A stretch of 64,000 nt of DNA. Source: Raphanus sativus. Lineage: Eukaryota; Streptophyta; Magnoliopsida; Brassicales; Brassicaceae. The notes under the pieces are model-generated. The model made no database searches. It saw only the letters and a program-made list of their open reading frames with translations, and was not told where the DNA came from. The DNA is taken from the NCBI RefSeq assembly GCF_000801105.2, contig NC_079516.1, positions 31,888,790 through 31,952,789 on the forward strand, given 5' to 3'. Positions 44,221-56,314 of the stretch are shown piece by piece; the stretch's first letter is position 1; every line of letters starts with the position of its first letter. The position numbers and the translations under genes are program-made.

Positions 44221-44667
44221 TTTTTTTTTCCACTGAAGATTTCATTATATATATGTAGAAGTATTACAAACATGGCCTTGCAAACAAAGTGCCTTCATCC
44301 CTATTACAAAAGCGACCACCATGAAATTACACATCAAATATGCTAGCTTCACTATCAAACAGAGACTGAAGCCAACGTGGTGGTCCTGAGGCAACATAAG
44401 ATTGAAACCGATTCCCAGCCACAACACTGTGAGCCATCAAGCGAGCTCCCCTATTGGCATGTGCAGGCTCTAAGTATATATGCCAATCCAAAAAATCCCT
44501 AAGTAACAGCTTGATCTCGTTCACTTCAAACCTGAAGGAAGGCCAACTCTTGGGTCTATTTAGAGCATTGACCAATACCCTTCCTTCAAAACCAAAGTGA
44601 ACTCGCAAACACCCATGGCTGATCATACTTTCCACAGCCCATACTAAACTCAAAAAATAAGCCTCAT
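44221..44667 (-). pseudogene. 3' end of a third LINE with RNase H-like domain, split by Athila
   Basis: On the minus strand the frame enters at the LTR border with NEAYFLSLVWAVESMISHG, then NRPKSWPSFRFEVNEIKLLL and HANRGARLMAHSVVAGN, ending FDV and TGA near 44327, then a 3' UTR and an A-rich tail (44221-44232). This is the RNase H-like (RVT_3) domain seen at the end of many Brassicaceae LINE ORFs and related proteins. The usual acidic ESDS-type motif is replaced by HFGFEGR, so the catalytic site is degenerate. The LTR retrotransposon is inserted directly in this frame. The rest of the LINE would lie beyond the 5' LTR and is not visible. Confidence 0.75.
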
Positions 44668-45817
44668 TGATACACTAAAAATGAATCCTTGCTACTGCCA
44701 AGTTAACAGTTGCAATTGTAGTACTTAAGATTCAAATCCAGAGGACCAGTCTACACTCTAGTTCTATAAGTTTCAGAATCAAGCTAAGAAGAAGATATGA
44801 TTTGGTTGCAATAGGCGATAGTAAACAAGCAAAATAAACACGAGATTGATTCAATTAAACAAGAGCTGACCTAGGGTATTTCATTGGGTGTTGAATTGGA
44901 GCCAAACAATTATTCAAGCGCGATGAAGTGCTTTCTAGAACTCGGATCACTCAGCTGGAACACTCCACTATCGTGGTAGTGATCGCTTTGCAGATCGATC
45001 TCACCACCTAACTGTCGTTGGGATGAAGATCGATTGCCAGCTTTAGGGAACAGGTCCGATCAGTTCACTTACCACCCTAATATCTACTTTCGCTGATTAG
45101 GGATACTAAGCTCATTCAATACATGTCAAGTTATCATCCTAAGCGGTTAACTAGGTGATGAACTAGTGATCTAACATCAAGTGATCAGTTTAATGAAAGC
45201 AGTAAGAACAGTATGAATGAAAAACAGTTATGGATCGCTTATCTATGTTTAGCTCATGTCTCAACACCCTAAAAACCCTAGGCGAGCAAGGTCACTACTC
45301 GATCATGATGCACATAAACAAAGACATAAATCCTGAATAAAATTGCATAAGAACAGAGTATGAAACAATAGGGTTCAGATGATCTTCTCTATGAGAGGAT
45401 GGATTCTTCTCCCTTACAAGTTGCAGATCGCAAATACTCAGTGTTCTCTTGGAAAAACTAACGTAAAAAAATAGAAAATAGATAGGTGGCGTTTTATATG
45501 GAGGCGCCCATCAGAAGAAAAGAGATTAGGGCAACAGGGCTTAAATTCCCGAAATAGGAGTTTCCATATTTGTCTGGAACAATCTCCGGATCACTCCGTC
45601 TGCTTGTTCCGCTTGAGAGAGATCAGTCTCGGGACTGTTCTCTTGAGTGTTCTCCGCAGGAATGCTCCAAAAGGACTTCTTTTCATCAGGCACCTTCTCT
45701 TCTTTCTTCTGCTAACTCCAGACCTGTAAAAGGTCAAAAAAGACTAGACTGACACGAATTAGTGACTGGACACAAATAAAAACATATATACAATGATGTG
45801 AAAAACACCATATATCA
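44668..45817 (-). repeat. Athila 3' LTR, copy 1
   Basis: 1150 bases, TG...CA ended on either strand (TGATACACTA at the left, TATATCA at the right). Matches 56315-57466 almost exactly and 55388-56133 with about ten substitutions plus several indels in the first 550 bases. Confidence 0.9.
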
Positions 45818-45835
45818 ATTCCCCCAGACTTAGAT
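45818..45835 (-). promoter_or_regulatory. polypurine tract, copy 1
   Basis: On the minus strand TCTAAGTCTGGGGGAATT lies directly before the 3' LTR, the position and composition of a plus-strand primer. Confidence 0.75.
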
Positions 45836-47313
45836 CCTTGTTTGTCCTCGAACAAGGCAAGTACCAAGAACAGGGAGAAAGGTTTGAAAGCGTGGGAACT
45901 CGCTTATTCTCAGCAACCATACTCTTACCACAAATCTCTGAACCATACAAGCTGTAGATTAGGACCACACACACTTACTGAGAACCCCCTGATCGCTGTT
46001 CGAAGATCGGCTCCTTACTCTACATCTTAACCTGAAAAGGCAACACTTTCGAGACAAAACTCCTTATGTTCAATTAAGATCAGTGTGAGCTTCTTGTCAC
46101 AGGCTCTACTCAGAGAGAACGGGCTAGGTATAGAACAGGCTAACTTTTATGGTGGAGTTCAAGAGTGTTTAGGGTTTACCAAGAGCGGGTGCAGGATATC
46201 GCACAAAATGGTCGTGAGAGGACGGCTCCATTGAGGTCCACAGTCCTTACTCATCTCTGCTAATCGGACTGCTCTCCGATAGATCGATCATAGGACTGCT
46301 CTGCGCGATTCAACTTCCCCTTCAGAACACTTCACTGAAACCACCATTACTTTCTCAACTTCCCCAGTGGCATGCATCATAGATTCTTCCCCTTCTCGTC
46401 ACCAGTAAATCAAAGCAAAAATTTTTTTTTTTATACTGAATTACAAAATGCTGGGGTGACGAGCAAGGAGGTAACAAGTGATGTACTTGATGCCACTGGT
46501 GATTCATTCTGGTCTGTTCTAGCCACTTACTTCTTCGTTGTTCTCCATGGTATCAGAACAGGCATCTCGGTTGTTCCCTTACGTGTCGGAACAAGCACTC
46601 CGGTTGTTCTGCCTGCTTCCACTGTGTGAGCATTGATGAGTAAGAACTGCGTCGATCCTTTCCTCTCCGACCTTTTTGCACATATCTGCACATAAAGTAC
46701 TAGAAAAGCAAATGCATGAGGGTGGAATTAAAGGTCAGGGTTCAAGGTGGGAACTAGCTAAAGATGAGCTAGCCACTCAGGAACAGCAAGAGGGATAAAA
46801 ATCGGATAAGAAGTCCTGAGTGTAGTTCTCATTCTACCCTGATCTAGTGCCCATGACAAGAAGAATTAAAGTCCAGATTAGGTTCAGATAAAGTGGAGTT
46901 AAGTCTGCCCAGTGTAACCTGATCGATATAGAACTTCTGGAGTGTCAAATGAGATAAGTCAGGGTGTTCCAGGTCCATGTGTGGGTCTTTCATCACTGCT
47001 AAGGTCACTGAATAAGAAGGTTAAAGCACGAGGTGGTTAAAGAGCATCACAAAATAAGGTCCTGATTCCCACAATAGTTTTGACTGACTCGATCCTAAGG
47101 ACTGACTCGATAAAAACATAAAAATGACACAAGGACTGACTCAAAAAGCACACAAGCGAATATAGTACAATCGCTCCCCCAGACTTAGTTCACACCATCC
47201 CTGGTTGTGAAAATAAATCAGAGGAAGCTGAAACACACCAAACAGAAGCAAATAACATGAAAAATAAATAGTTCAGATGGATAAGACAAGGGATAGAAAT
47301 AGTCCTTTCGGAC
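45836..47313. other. non-coding region between extra ORF and 3' LTR, copy 1
   Basis: About 1.5 kb without a good ORF, typical of Athila elements. A second tract, CTAAGTCTGGGGGAG on the minus strand, lies at 47174-47188, nearly the same as the polypurine tract at the LTR. Confidence 0.65.
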
Positions 47314-48727
47314 TCAGTCTGAATCGCCGCTACCGGAGTGACCAGCTGTCCTCCTGTTCCTCGGCAGTCTCTCTGCTCCAGTCGATGTTCCCGCGTGTTC
47401 CTTGCCTGGGCGCCTTGTTCTCTGCGGCGTACGCTCCTCCTGTGCTCCAATGCAGCCGCCTGTGATCGCCTTGAGTATCCTCTTCATGAGGCTGTTGTTC
47501 TTCTTCTGGGAGTCAACCATCCAGCGTCTGTAGGCGTGATCATCAGTCACATCGGTGAAGTCCTCCAAGTCATACTCACCATCAGCCGGTGGAGTCACAT
47601 GCTCCACATCATCCATGTCTTCATCATCGTGCTGAACCGGCGCCTTCGGATCATCGCAGAGGTGCTCTTCATCGAGTGAGAACACAATGTTCTCCAAGGA
47701 TAAGAAGTCTGTGAACCCAGGCATAGGGAGCTTGCAGTACAGAGGGTTCCCTTCTTTATCCTGGAACTTGTAGGTGGTCTCGTCGCGCAGGATGTGGCAT
47801 GCGATCAGGTAAGGAGTATCGATGTACTCCATCTCAGAGACGACCGTGTACGAGCTGAGGTTGATGTTGAAGCGCTGGAACAATGGTGTGAGCAGACTGC
47901 CGCAACGATCCTTCTTATCATCAGTCCGAACCAGTGTGTCCTTGCGGTCAGCGAACATGGAGATGAGATGAAACCCCGGGTTGGTCTTGACTTCCTGGAT
48001 GGGGTGATGTTCTCTCTACGCATCTCGTCCTCAAGTCCCGTGTAGAGAACCTGGAGCTCTCCATTTGTGATCTTGGATGTGTACTCCTTCGCGAACAGCA
48101 CATTGGACACAATCTTGGCGATGATCCGGATAGCAGGGTTCCGGATCTGCGACTGATAGGCCTTGCGAGAAGTGAACTTGCCGGCTGCAATGAGATCCCA
48201 AAAGGTGTCTGCCGGTTTGAACTTCCTTTCCACTGAAACCCCCTTTGGCGTGTCTGCAATCTCGAATAGCGAGTTCAGGTCGTCGAGAGAGATGGTGCAG
48301 AACTTGCCATCAGCCATGAAGGAGAAGAAGCAGTTCTCGTACGTAGGCGCATTGGGGTTCTGGTAAGTGATCTTGCACGTCGCGAGCACTTGCCTGACCA
48401 AGTCGGGGTAGAGAACCTGAGCCTGGTAGCAGAGAGGCATGATTCCCATAGCCTGCATCGTGTCGAACACCTCAGTGTCAAGGCCTAGATCGCCTAGTGT
48501 TTGCTGGTTCACGAACCGCGTGGGCAAGATCTCTGCTAGGAGGAGCTTGTTGTATATCGCTGCCGACTCCTTGTCCCATCCCTCGACGTTGAAGTCAAGG
48601 AGCATCGATCATTAAGGTCGATGGGCGCTCCCTCAGTCTTGTTCGGCCACGGGTACCCAGGTGGAGCACTCGCGGCTGGAGAAGCTGTGCTCTTGGTGGC
48701 TCTTGCGTTCCGCATCTTTGGAGGCAT
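47314..48727 (-). pseudogene. Athila ORF-1-family protein, copy 1, frameshifted
   Basis: Same protein as the intact ORF at 58964-60379 in copy 2, but split by two single-base deletions, one near 48608 and one near 47998. The pieces read from 48727, 48605 and 47958. Recognisable parts: MLLDFNVEGWDKESAAIYNK, LYPDLVRQVLATCKITYQNP and a C-terminal acidic region followed by a basic tail. It lies downstream of pol, the position of env-like genes in Athila, but no signal peptide or membrane segment is seen. Confidence 0.8.
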
Positions 48728-49502
48728 CTACAAGACAAAACAAAATCCAATATCAGCCCAGTTCGTTGGTTGTTCTAGAAACGATGGAACAATCCAATCT
48801 TCTTGTTCTATCCAAGTCCATCGATTACTAGACAACCTACACAAGCCTCAATCTCAAAAGTAGAAATCGCAAAGGCCAAGAATCACAAGCAACAATCGGT
48901 TTCTTATTCCATTCAGAATCAACCATGAATTCAATCCTAGTAGCAAATATACTATCAAGAGCTACAATCTAGGATGAAATCGCAAGCATAAAGGAAAAAG
49001 AGGATCCAAGAAATCACTCCCAATTCGCGATTTGCATGCGCAAAGAGGGGGAGAGTTCTTGTCCGATTACCTTGATTGGAGAGGTGAATCCTGCAAAACA
49101 ACCCAATCTCAAGAGAATCCCAAGAGGTTAGAACCAAAATCGAAGAGAAAGAAAGAGAGGTGAGTTCGCGATTTTAGGGTTCTAAGGGGGGGTTGTGCGG
49201 CGAGAGAGATGAAGTGGGGAAGTGGAATGTTGGGCTTTTAAAAACCAATCAAAACCGCTTCCCCTTCTTTTTTTTTTTTTTTTTTTTTAATTTTTTTTTT
49301 GTTCGAGAACTTACCTGGAACAATCGGCGGAACAACCGCTGGAGTGCTCTCCTGGAGTGATCTCGAATTTTCTTGATTTTTCAACCTGCAAGTTAGTTCC
49401 TAGAAAGATAAAGACAAAAAGAAAACAATATTTACACTCACCAGTGGGTTGCCTCCCACCAAGCGCTTGTTTTCTGTCACTAGCTTGACTTCAATGAGCC
49501 GA
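48728..49502. other. spacer between pol and the extra ORF, copy 1
   Basis: Non-coding; contains a long T tract (49265-49300 on the plus strand) and CCACTTCC/GGAACA-type words. Could carry the splice signals for the downstream ORF; none was fixed. Confidence 0.5.
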
Positions 49503-52500
49503 TTAGGCTTGAGGGGGATCGCTTAAGGGTATCTCTACACCTTCAGCGATTGTTGTGTCAGCAAGATATGGCTTGAGACGCTGACCATTGACAACAAATT
49601 CTCCTCCTCTTGTGTCCAGCAACACAACAGCTCCATAAGGGCGAACCTCCTTAATGGTGAAAGGTCCAGACCATCTAGATTTAAGCTTTCCAGGGAACAG
49701 CTTAACCCGTGAATTGAAGAGTAAGACCTGATCGTTCGGAGCAAAGCTTCTGCTGATGATCCGCTTGTCGTGGAACGCCTTGGTCTTTTCCTTGTAGATC
49801 TTAGAACTCTCATAGGCCAGATGCCTGATCTCCTCCAACTCGTGGATCTGAATGGTTCGCCTCTCCTTGGCAGGTTTGATGTCGAAGTTGAGTAGTTTGA
49901 CAGCCCAAGCCGCCTTGTACTCTAGCTCAACAGGTAGGTGGCACGCCTTGCCATAGACCAGATGATAGGGAGTGGTCCCTAAAGGGGTCTTGTAGGCTGT
50001 TCTGTACGCCCAGAGAGCATCGTCAAGCTTAAGGGACCAATCCTTGCGGGTGGTGTTGACAGTCTTCTGCAGGATGTTCTTGATCTCTCTGTTGGAAACT
50101 TCCACTTGACCACTTGTTTGAGGATGGTAGGCGGTTGCAACCTTGTGTTTCACACCATTCTTGCTCAGCAATCCTTGGAACAACTTGTTGATAAAGTGAG
50201 TTCCACCATCGCTTATAACCACTCTAGGCACTCCAAATCTTGGGAAGATGATGGAGGTGAACATCTTGGTTACAACTCGCGCATCATTGGTTGGACTAGC
50301 AATCGCTTCTACCCACTTGGAGACATAGTCCACAGCAACTAGGATGTACTCATTCTTGTGAGAGACTGGGAAAGGTCCCATGAAATCGATCCCCCAGCAA
50401 TCGAACACTTCAACTTCCAAGATGTAGTTCTGAGGCATCTCGTTTCTCTTGCTTATACTCCCCATCCTTTGGCATGAATTGCATCGAGATATGAAGGCGT
50501 GAGCATCTCTGAACATAGTGGGCCACCAAAAACCGGCTTGGAGGATCTTGGAAACAGTCTTGAAGGTGGCAAAGTGACCAGCATAAGAGGAACCATGGCA
50601 GTGGTGAAGGATCCCTGGAATATCAGCCTCTGGAACACATCTCCTGAAGATCCCATCCTTGCCTTGCCGATAGAGATACGGCTCATCCCAGAAGTAGTGC
50701 CTTGCCTCCCTTAGAAATTTCCTCTTCTCATTCCCAGTGAACCTCAAAGGCTCTTTCTCAGCTGCCAAGAAGTTGGCAATCTCAGCAAACCATGGAAGGT
50801 TCGGGTACTCCTTCTGGATCACTGCAACGAATGCTCCTTCTACGCGGGAACAGTCCTTGATGGCAGGTGACGACTGCTCCATGTTGCGCAGACCAATCGC
50901 ATTGACGTACTCCATCGGTTGTTCCACATCAAGAACTGTCTCATCTGACACTTTCATCCTGGAGAGATGATCTGCTACTCCATTATCAACCCCCTTCTTG
51001 TCTCTTATCTCCAGATCAAACTCTTGGAGCAAAAGAATCCATCTTAAGAGCCGCGGTTTAGCATCCTTCTTCGTGAGTAGGTACTTGAGAGCCGCGTGGT
51101 CTGTGTGCACAATCACCTTTGATCCAACCAGATAGGATCTGAACTTCTCAAAAGCGAACACGATGGCAAGGAGCTCCTTCTCTGTGGTTGCGTATCGGCA
51201 CTGAGCTTCATCTAAGGTTCTGCTTGCATAGTAGATCACGTGAAGCTTCTTGTCTTTACGCTGTCCAAGGACTGCTCCCACTGCAAAATCACTTGCATCT
51301 GTCATGATCTCAAAAGGAAGATCCCAGTCTGGAGGTTGGACAACTGGTGCACTGACTAGGGCTCCCTTGATCGTGTGGAATGCGGCTAAGCAGTCACTGT
51401 CAAAGGAAAACTGAGCTTCCTTGCAGAGCAACCGAGTGAGTGGTCTCGCGATCTTAGAGAAGTCCTGGATGAACCTCCTATAGAAACCAGCGTGTCCCAA
51501 GAAACTCCTGATTCCCTTCACTGAAGTTGGTGGTTGCAGACTCATCATGACCTCGATCTTTGCCTTGTCCACCTCAATGCCTTTCTCTGATATCTTGTGT
51601 CCCAGAACAATCTCATCTCTGACCATGAAGTGGCATTTCTCCCAGTTCAGCACCAGATGCTTCTCCTCGCATCGCTTCAGCACCCTGCACAAATTTGACA
51701 AACAGCCATGAAAGGAGCTTCCATAGACGCTGAAATCGTCCATGAAAACCTCCATTATGTCTTCGATCAGATCAGTAAAAATCGACATCATGCATCGCTG
51801 GAAAGTCGCTGGAGCATTGCACAAGCCGAAGGGCATCCTCCTGTATGCATATGTTCCATAGGGGCATGTGAACGTCGTCTTCTCCTGATCATCTGGGTGG
51901 ATGGGAATCTGAAAGAAACCTGAATAACCATCTAAAAAGCAATAGTAAGGGTGGTTAGCCAATCTCTCAAGCATTTGATCAATAAAAGGAAGTGGGAAGT
52001 GATCCTTACGAGTCGCAGCATTCAACTTACGAAAATCAATGCACATGCGATGACCAGTAACTGTTCTAGTGGGGATCAATTCATTCTTTTCATTGGTTAT
52101 CACAGTGATCCCACCTTTCTTAGGTACTACATGCACATGACTAAACCACTTACTATCAGAGATCGCATAGATCACACCTGCTTCTAGAAGTTTCATTATC
52201 TCTTTCTTTACAACATCTTTTAGATTCGGGTTTAACCTCCTCTGATGTTCCACAGAAGTCATCGATTCATCTTCCAGGTGTATTCTATGCATACACAGAT
52301 CAGGTGAAATGCCATGTATGTCAGCTAGAGAATAACCTAAAGCCTTACGATATTTTCTCAGCTCACACAAAAGCAGAGCAGTCTCTGCATTGTTCAGGTC
52401 AGCATTCACAATGACAGGATAAGTGGAGTTGGGTCCAAGAAATGCATACCTGAGTCCCTTGGGAAGGGATTTGAGCTCTACCTTTGGAGCTTTCAGCTCG

Positions 52501-52619
52501 CTCCATGAGTCATCGGTCTGAGCTGCCGGAACAGACGGGTTCTGGGGCGCGGTTGTTTCAGTCGCTGTGCTGGACTCACTGTTCTCCCCAGACTTAGATT
52601 CGCCACCATTGTCTCAATA
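49503..52619 (-). CDS. Athila pol: reverse transcriptase, RNase H, integrase (copy 1)
   Basis: Open on the minus strand to TGA at 49503; the first in-frame methionine-like start is at 52409, but the true frame enters by a shift from gag-protease near 52615. Domains in order: reverse transcriptase ([39 protein letters not shown], catalytic FMDD near 51740), RNase H ([38 protein letters not shown]), HHCC zinc finger ([18 protein letters not shown]) and integrase core ([16 protein letters not shown] near 50200, [17 protein letters not shown]). It copies the element RNA and inserts it. One notable change from copy 2 is SHVHVV against SPVHVV in the reverse transcriptase N terminus. All key acidic residues that I can see are present. 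Confidence 0.93.
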
Positions 52620-55271
52620 CTCCTGGCTGAATCCAGGAATTTGGCATAGGCATCAGCATCAACACTCTCTAAGCTCTGCTCGGCTTCAGCTCTGACTAAG
52701 GCGAGCTCAAGTGGATCCTCGGTGAGAATCTCCTCGATCATGCCTTCATGCGGCTCTAGCGGGTCACCATCTTCTTGGACAGTGAAAGTTTGTCCATCCA
52801 GCATCGGCTTCTTGAGCATCTGATCCATCTCAAACTTCATCACAATATCTCCCAGGTGGAGATCAATCTTCCCTTGTCGGACATCAATAATAGCTCCAAC
52901 AGTGCAGAGGAATGGTCTGCCTAGGATCAGGGGATCATTGGAATCTTCCTCAACTTCCAGAACGACGAAATCGGCAGGAACAATTGTGTTTCCAACCAGA
53001 ACTTGAAGATCTTCTAGGATTCCAACTGGAGACTTCACAGATCGATCAGCAAACACCAGGGACATCCTGGTAGGCTTGAAGTCCGAGTATCCAAGGCGCT
53101 TAGCCACAGTATATGGCATGAGGTTTATGCTTGACCCTAAATCGACCAGTGAGCATGAGAAAAGTGTTCTCCCAATCTGAACCGAGAGAACAAATTTTCC
53201 CGGATCACCCAACTTCTTGATCCTCCTGTTCTGGAGCACCGCGCTGCACTCCTTAGAGACAATCATGAAGTTGCTGTCATCAGATATCTTCCCAGAGATC
53301 AGTCCCTTGACGAAGCTACGCATGGATGGTATCATCTGGATTGCACTCATCAGAGGGAGTTTGACAGTTAGGTCTTCCAGCATCTTCCTGCACTTCATCT
53401 CTTCCTTATCCTTGCGTGTAGCCTTAGCTGGAACAGGGTAGGGCACTTTCGGTACATACTGACGAGCAGGAGAAGGTGCTGCAGTCGGTGGAACAACCCC
53501 AGCGGGTCGCTCTGCTTCAGTCGGAACAGCCTCAGCAGGTTGTTCTGCATCTTCCTCATCTGTGGGTACAGCCTTAGGTGGCTGATCTGACTCCTTCTGC
53601 TTTCCTTTCTCAGCCGATGTGAATCTCCTGGGGTCTAGATCAGGTAGTTGCTTTCCACTCCTCAAACCTACTGCATTGCACTCCTTGGGGTTCTTGTCTG
53701 TTTTTCCAGGGAGAGTTCCTTGCTGTCTCTTCACATTCTCAGCAGTCTGAGCAATCTGAATATCCATCTGTCTCATATGGCTTGAGACATTGTCATACTT
53801 CACACTCAGGTCATTGAACATATGATTCATCCTGGTGTTGATGTCGTTTGTGACCTGGTTCAGTGCTTTCCCTTGGATCTGCTGTCCTTGGAGCAGCTGG
53901 CTCATCATATTGGCGAGGCTCTTCATGTCATCATGCGGAGCAGTCTGAGTCGGTTGTGCAGCTTGCTGATTAACCGGCTGTTTCTGGCTGTGGAACTGAG
54001 CATTCTGAGCTGGGTTAAGGACAAAGGTTCTTCCCTGATTGCCATAAGGCCTTTGGTATCCACTGTTCTGACCCTGGTTCCCTTGAGCTTTATCGTCTGG
54101 TTTAGGGGCATTGAACAGGTGGGGATTGTTCCTCACGTTAGGGTTCGGGTGATAGTTCTTGAACTGCCATCCTTGCCCATTCACATAACTCACTTCATGC
54201 TAATTCTCAGCCGACTGATCTGCCTCTGATGTGCCTTCCGCGGTAGCTTTATCCTGTGGGGATTCTTCCATGATGAAGACCTGGTTCTGGTTACTCTTAA
54301 TCAGCTGATCGACCTTGGCAGAGAGCTCATCAATCTTGCTGTTGTCGATGCTCTTCACCTTCTGAGTGCGATCAGTCTCGCGGTTATTGTCAGCTGAGCT
54401 TGAGGCCATGTTCTCAATCAACTCGAATGCACCTTGAGTGGACTGAGTCATGAAGTCTCCCTTACTGGCTGAGTTCAAAGCGTTCATGTACTCCCAGCCT
54501 ACTCCATCGTAGAACACTCCCAGCAGATAGTCTTCCTCAAAACCGTGATGTGGGCACTCTCTGCGGTAGACATTGAATCGCTCCCAAGCATCACAGAACG
54601 GCTCATCCACCAATTGTTTGAAGGTCACGATCTTCTGTCTCAGAGCTGCTGTCTTCGATTTCGTGTAGAAGTGACTTAAGAAAGCCTCTCGGACTTGTTC
54701 CCAAGTGGTGAGTGATCCGGTGGGTAGTGAATCAAGCCAGCGAGCAGCTTTCCCATCGAGAGAGAAAGGGAACATAGTACACTTGATGTAATCGGGTGGT
54801 ACTCCATTCGCTTTAGTGAAACCACACATCTTCTCAAAGTGCTCGATGTGGTCCATCGGTATCTCAGCAGGAAGCCCATTGAAGATCTTCCTTTGCACTA
54901 GACTTATCAAGGCTGGCTTGATCTCGAAGTCTTGCCTAGTGCACGGTGGAGGGGTTATGGCAGATCGCGTAGCAGGCAGATTACGCAGTAAGTTTCTCTC
55001 TGGCCGATCTGGACCACTTCCTCCTGTTGGTTCTGCTGTTCGCAGCATTCAGAGCAGCTTGCTCGGCAGCAGCTTGCTGCGCTTGGATCGTTTGCTGCAT
55101 CTGCTGTTGCATGAGTGCAAACGCAGCAGTGAGATCATCTGGATGATCACCCATGTTGGTGTTCGTTGATCTCGGCTGTTGACGGTTCTGTCGTTCCAAT
55201 CTCGCTAGTTCCTCGTTGGTAAGCTGATGCAATGTCCTTTGTGCGTTGCTCCGAGTATGTCTACTGGTCAT
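52620..55271 (-). pseudogene. Athila gag and protease, copy 1, broken
   Basis: Starts at ATG 55271 (MTSRHTRSNAQRTLHQLTNE). A frameshift near 55045 moves to a frame with the retrotransposon gag domain (MDHIEHFEKMCGFTKANGVP, WLDSLPTGSLTTWEQVREAF, FLSHFYTKSKTAALRQKI). A TAG at 54202-54200 interrupts, after which the same frame continues through a Gln/Asn-rich region, a Pro/Ala/Glu-rich repeat (AEQPAEAVPTEAERPAGVVP) and the retropepsin-like protease, with active-site motif LVDLGSSINLMP near 53140 and LILGRPFL downstream. A last frameshift near 52615 leads into pol. Several of these may be assembly errors; copy 2 does not reach this region, so they cannot be compared here. Confidence 0.85.
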
Positions 55272-55362
55272 GCACCTGGATCATCAGCTGAACAAAGAAA
55301 ATAACACGAGTTAGATATCTTAGACTAGATATGAAACCGAAAATTAGAGGTAAAAAATCTGG

Positions 55363-55382
55363 TCCCCGTCGCAACGGCGCCA
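55363..55382 (-). other. primer-binding site, tRNA-Asp-like
   Basis: On the minus strand TGGCGCCGTTGCGACGGGGA lies five bases after the 5' LTR. It resembles the TGGCGCCGTTGCCGGGGA site used by Athila and many plant gypsy elements (tRNA-Asp). Confidence 0.75.
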
Positions 55383-55387
55383 AAACT

Positions 55388-56133
55388 TGATACACTAAAA
55401 ATGAATCCTTGCTACTGCCAAGTTAACAGTTGCAATTGTAGTACTTGAGATTCAAATCCAGAGGACCAGTCTACACTCTAGTTCTATAAGTTTCAGAATC
55501 AAGCTAAGAAGAAGATATGATTTGGTTGAAATAGGCGATAGTAAACAAGCAAATTAAACACGAGATTGATTCAATTAAACCAAGAGCTAGCCTAGGGTAT
55601 TTCATTTGGGTGTTGAATTGGAGCCAAACAATTATTCAAGCGCGATGAAGTGCTTTCTAGAACTCGGATCACTCAGCTGGAACACTCCACTGTCGTGGTA
55701 GTGATCGCTTTGCAGATCGATCTCACCACCTAACTGTCGTTGGGATGAGGATCGATTGCAAGCTTTAGAGAACAGGTCCGATCAGTTCACTTACCACCCT
55801 AATATCTACTTTCGCTGATTAGGGATACTAAGCTTCATTCAATACATGTCAAGTTATCATCCTAAGCGGTTAACTAGGTGATGATGAACTAGTGATCTAA
55901 CATCAAGTGATCAGTTTAATGAAAGCAGTAAGAACAGTAATGAAATGAAGAACAGTTATGGATCGCTTATCTATGTTTAGCTCATGTCTCAACACCCTAA
56001 AAACCCTAGGCGAGCAAGGTCACTACTCGATCATTGATGCACATAAACAAAGACATAATCCTGAATAAAATTGCATAAAAGAACAGAGTATGAAACAATA
56101 GGGTTCAGATGATCTTCTCTATGAGAGGATGGA
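55388..56133 (-). repeat. Athila 5' LTR, copy 1, truncated by assembly gap
   Basis: First 746 bases (counting from the internal side) of the LTR, from TGATACACTA. Differs from the left LTR by about ten substitutions and several short insertions in 550 bases, including an ATG insertion in GGTGATGATGAACTAG. Confidence 0.9.
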
Positions 56134-56233
56134 NNNNNNNNNNNNNNNNNNNNNNNNNNNNNNNNNNNNNNNNNNNNNNNNNNNNNNNNNNNNNNNNNNN
56201 NNNNNNNNNNNNNNNNNNNNNNNNNNNNNNNNN
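56134..56233. other. assembly gap, 100 N
   Basis: Exactly 100 Ns, the conventional size for a scaffold join of unknown length. Confidence 0.98.
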
Positions 56234-56314
56234 TTCAAAACCAAAGTGAACTCGCAAACAACCATGGCTGATCATACTTTCCACAGCCCATACTAAACTC
56301 AAAAAATAAGCCAT
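56234..56314 (-). pseudogene. second copy of the LINE RNase H flank
   Basis: Nearly identical to 44581-44667 (one base change and a two-base deletion, GCCAT for GCCTCAT, just before the LTR). It shows that the second Athila copy sits at the same host position. Confidence 0.85.

Larger units (their letters stand above)
44668..56133 (-). mobile_element. Athila-type LTR retrotransposon, copy 1 (minus strand)
   Basis: Gypsy-superfamily element on the minus strand: 5' LTR (right, cut by the gap at 56134), primer-binding site, gag, protease, reverse transcriptase-RNase H, integrase, an Athila-type extra ORF, polypurine tract and 3' LTR (left). The extra ORF after pol and the tRNA-Asp-like primer site place it in the Athila lineage. 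gag and the extra ORF are broken; pol is open. The left host flank is the LINE RNase H fragment, with a possible 5-base duplication CTCAT that cannot be verified on the right because of the gap. Confidence 0.92.
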
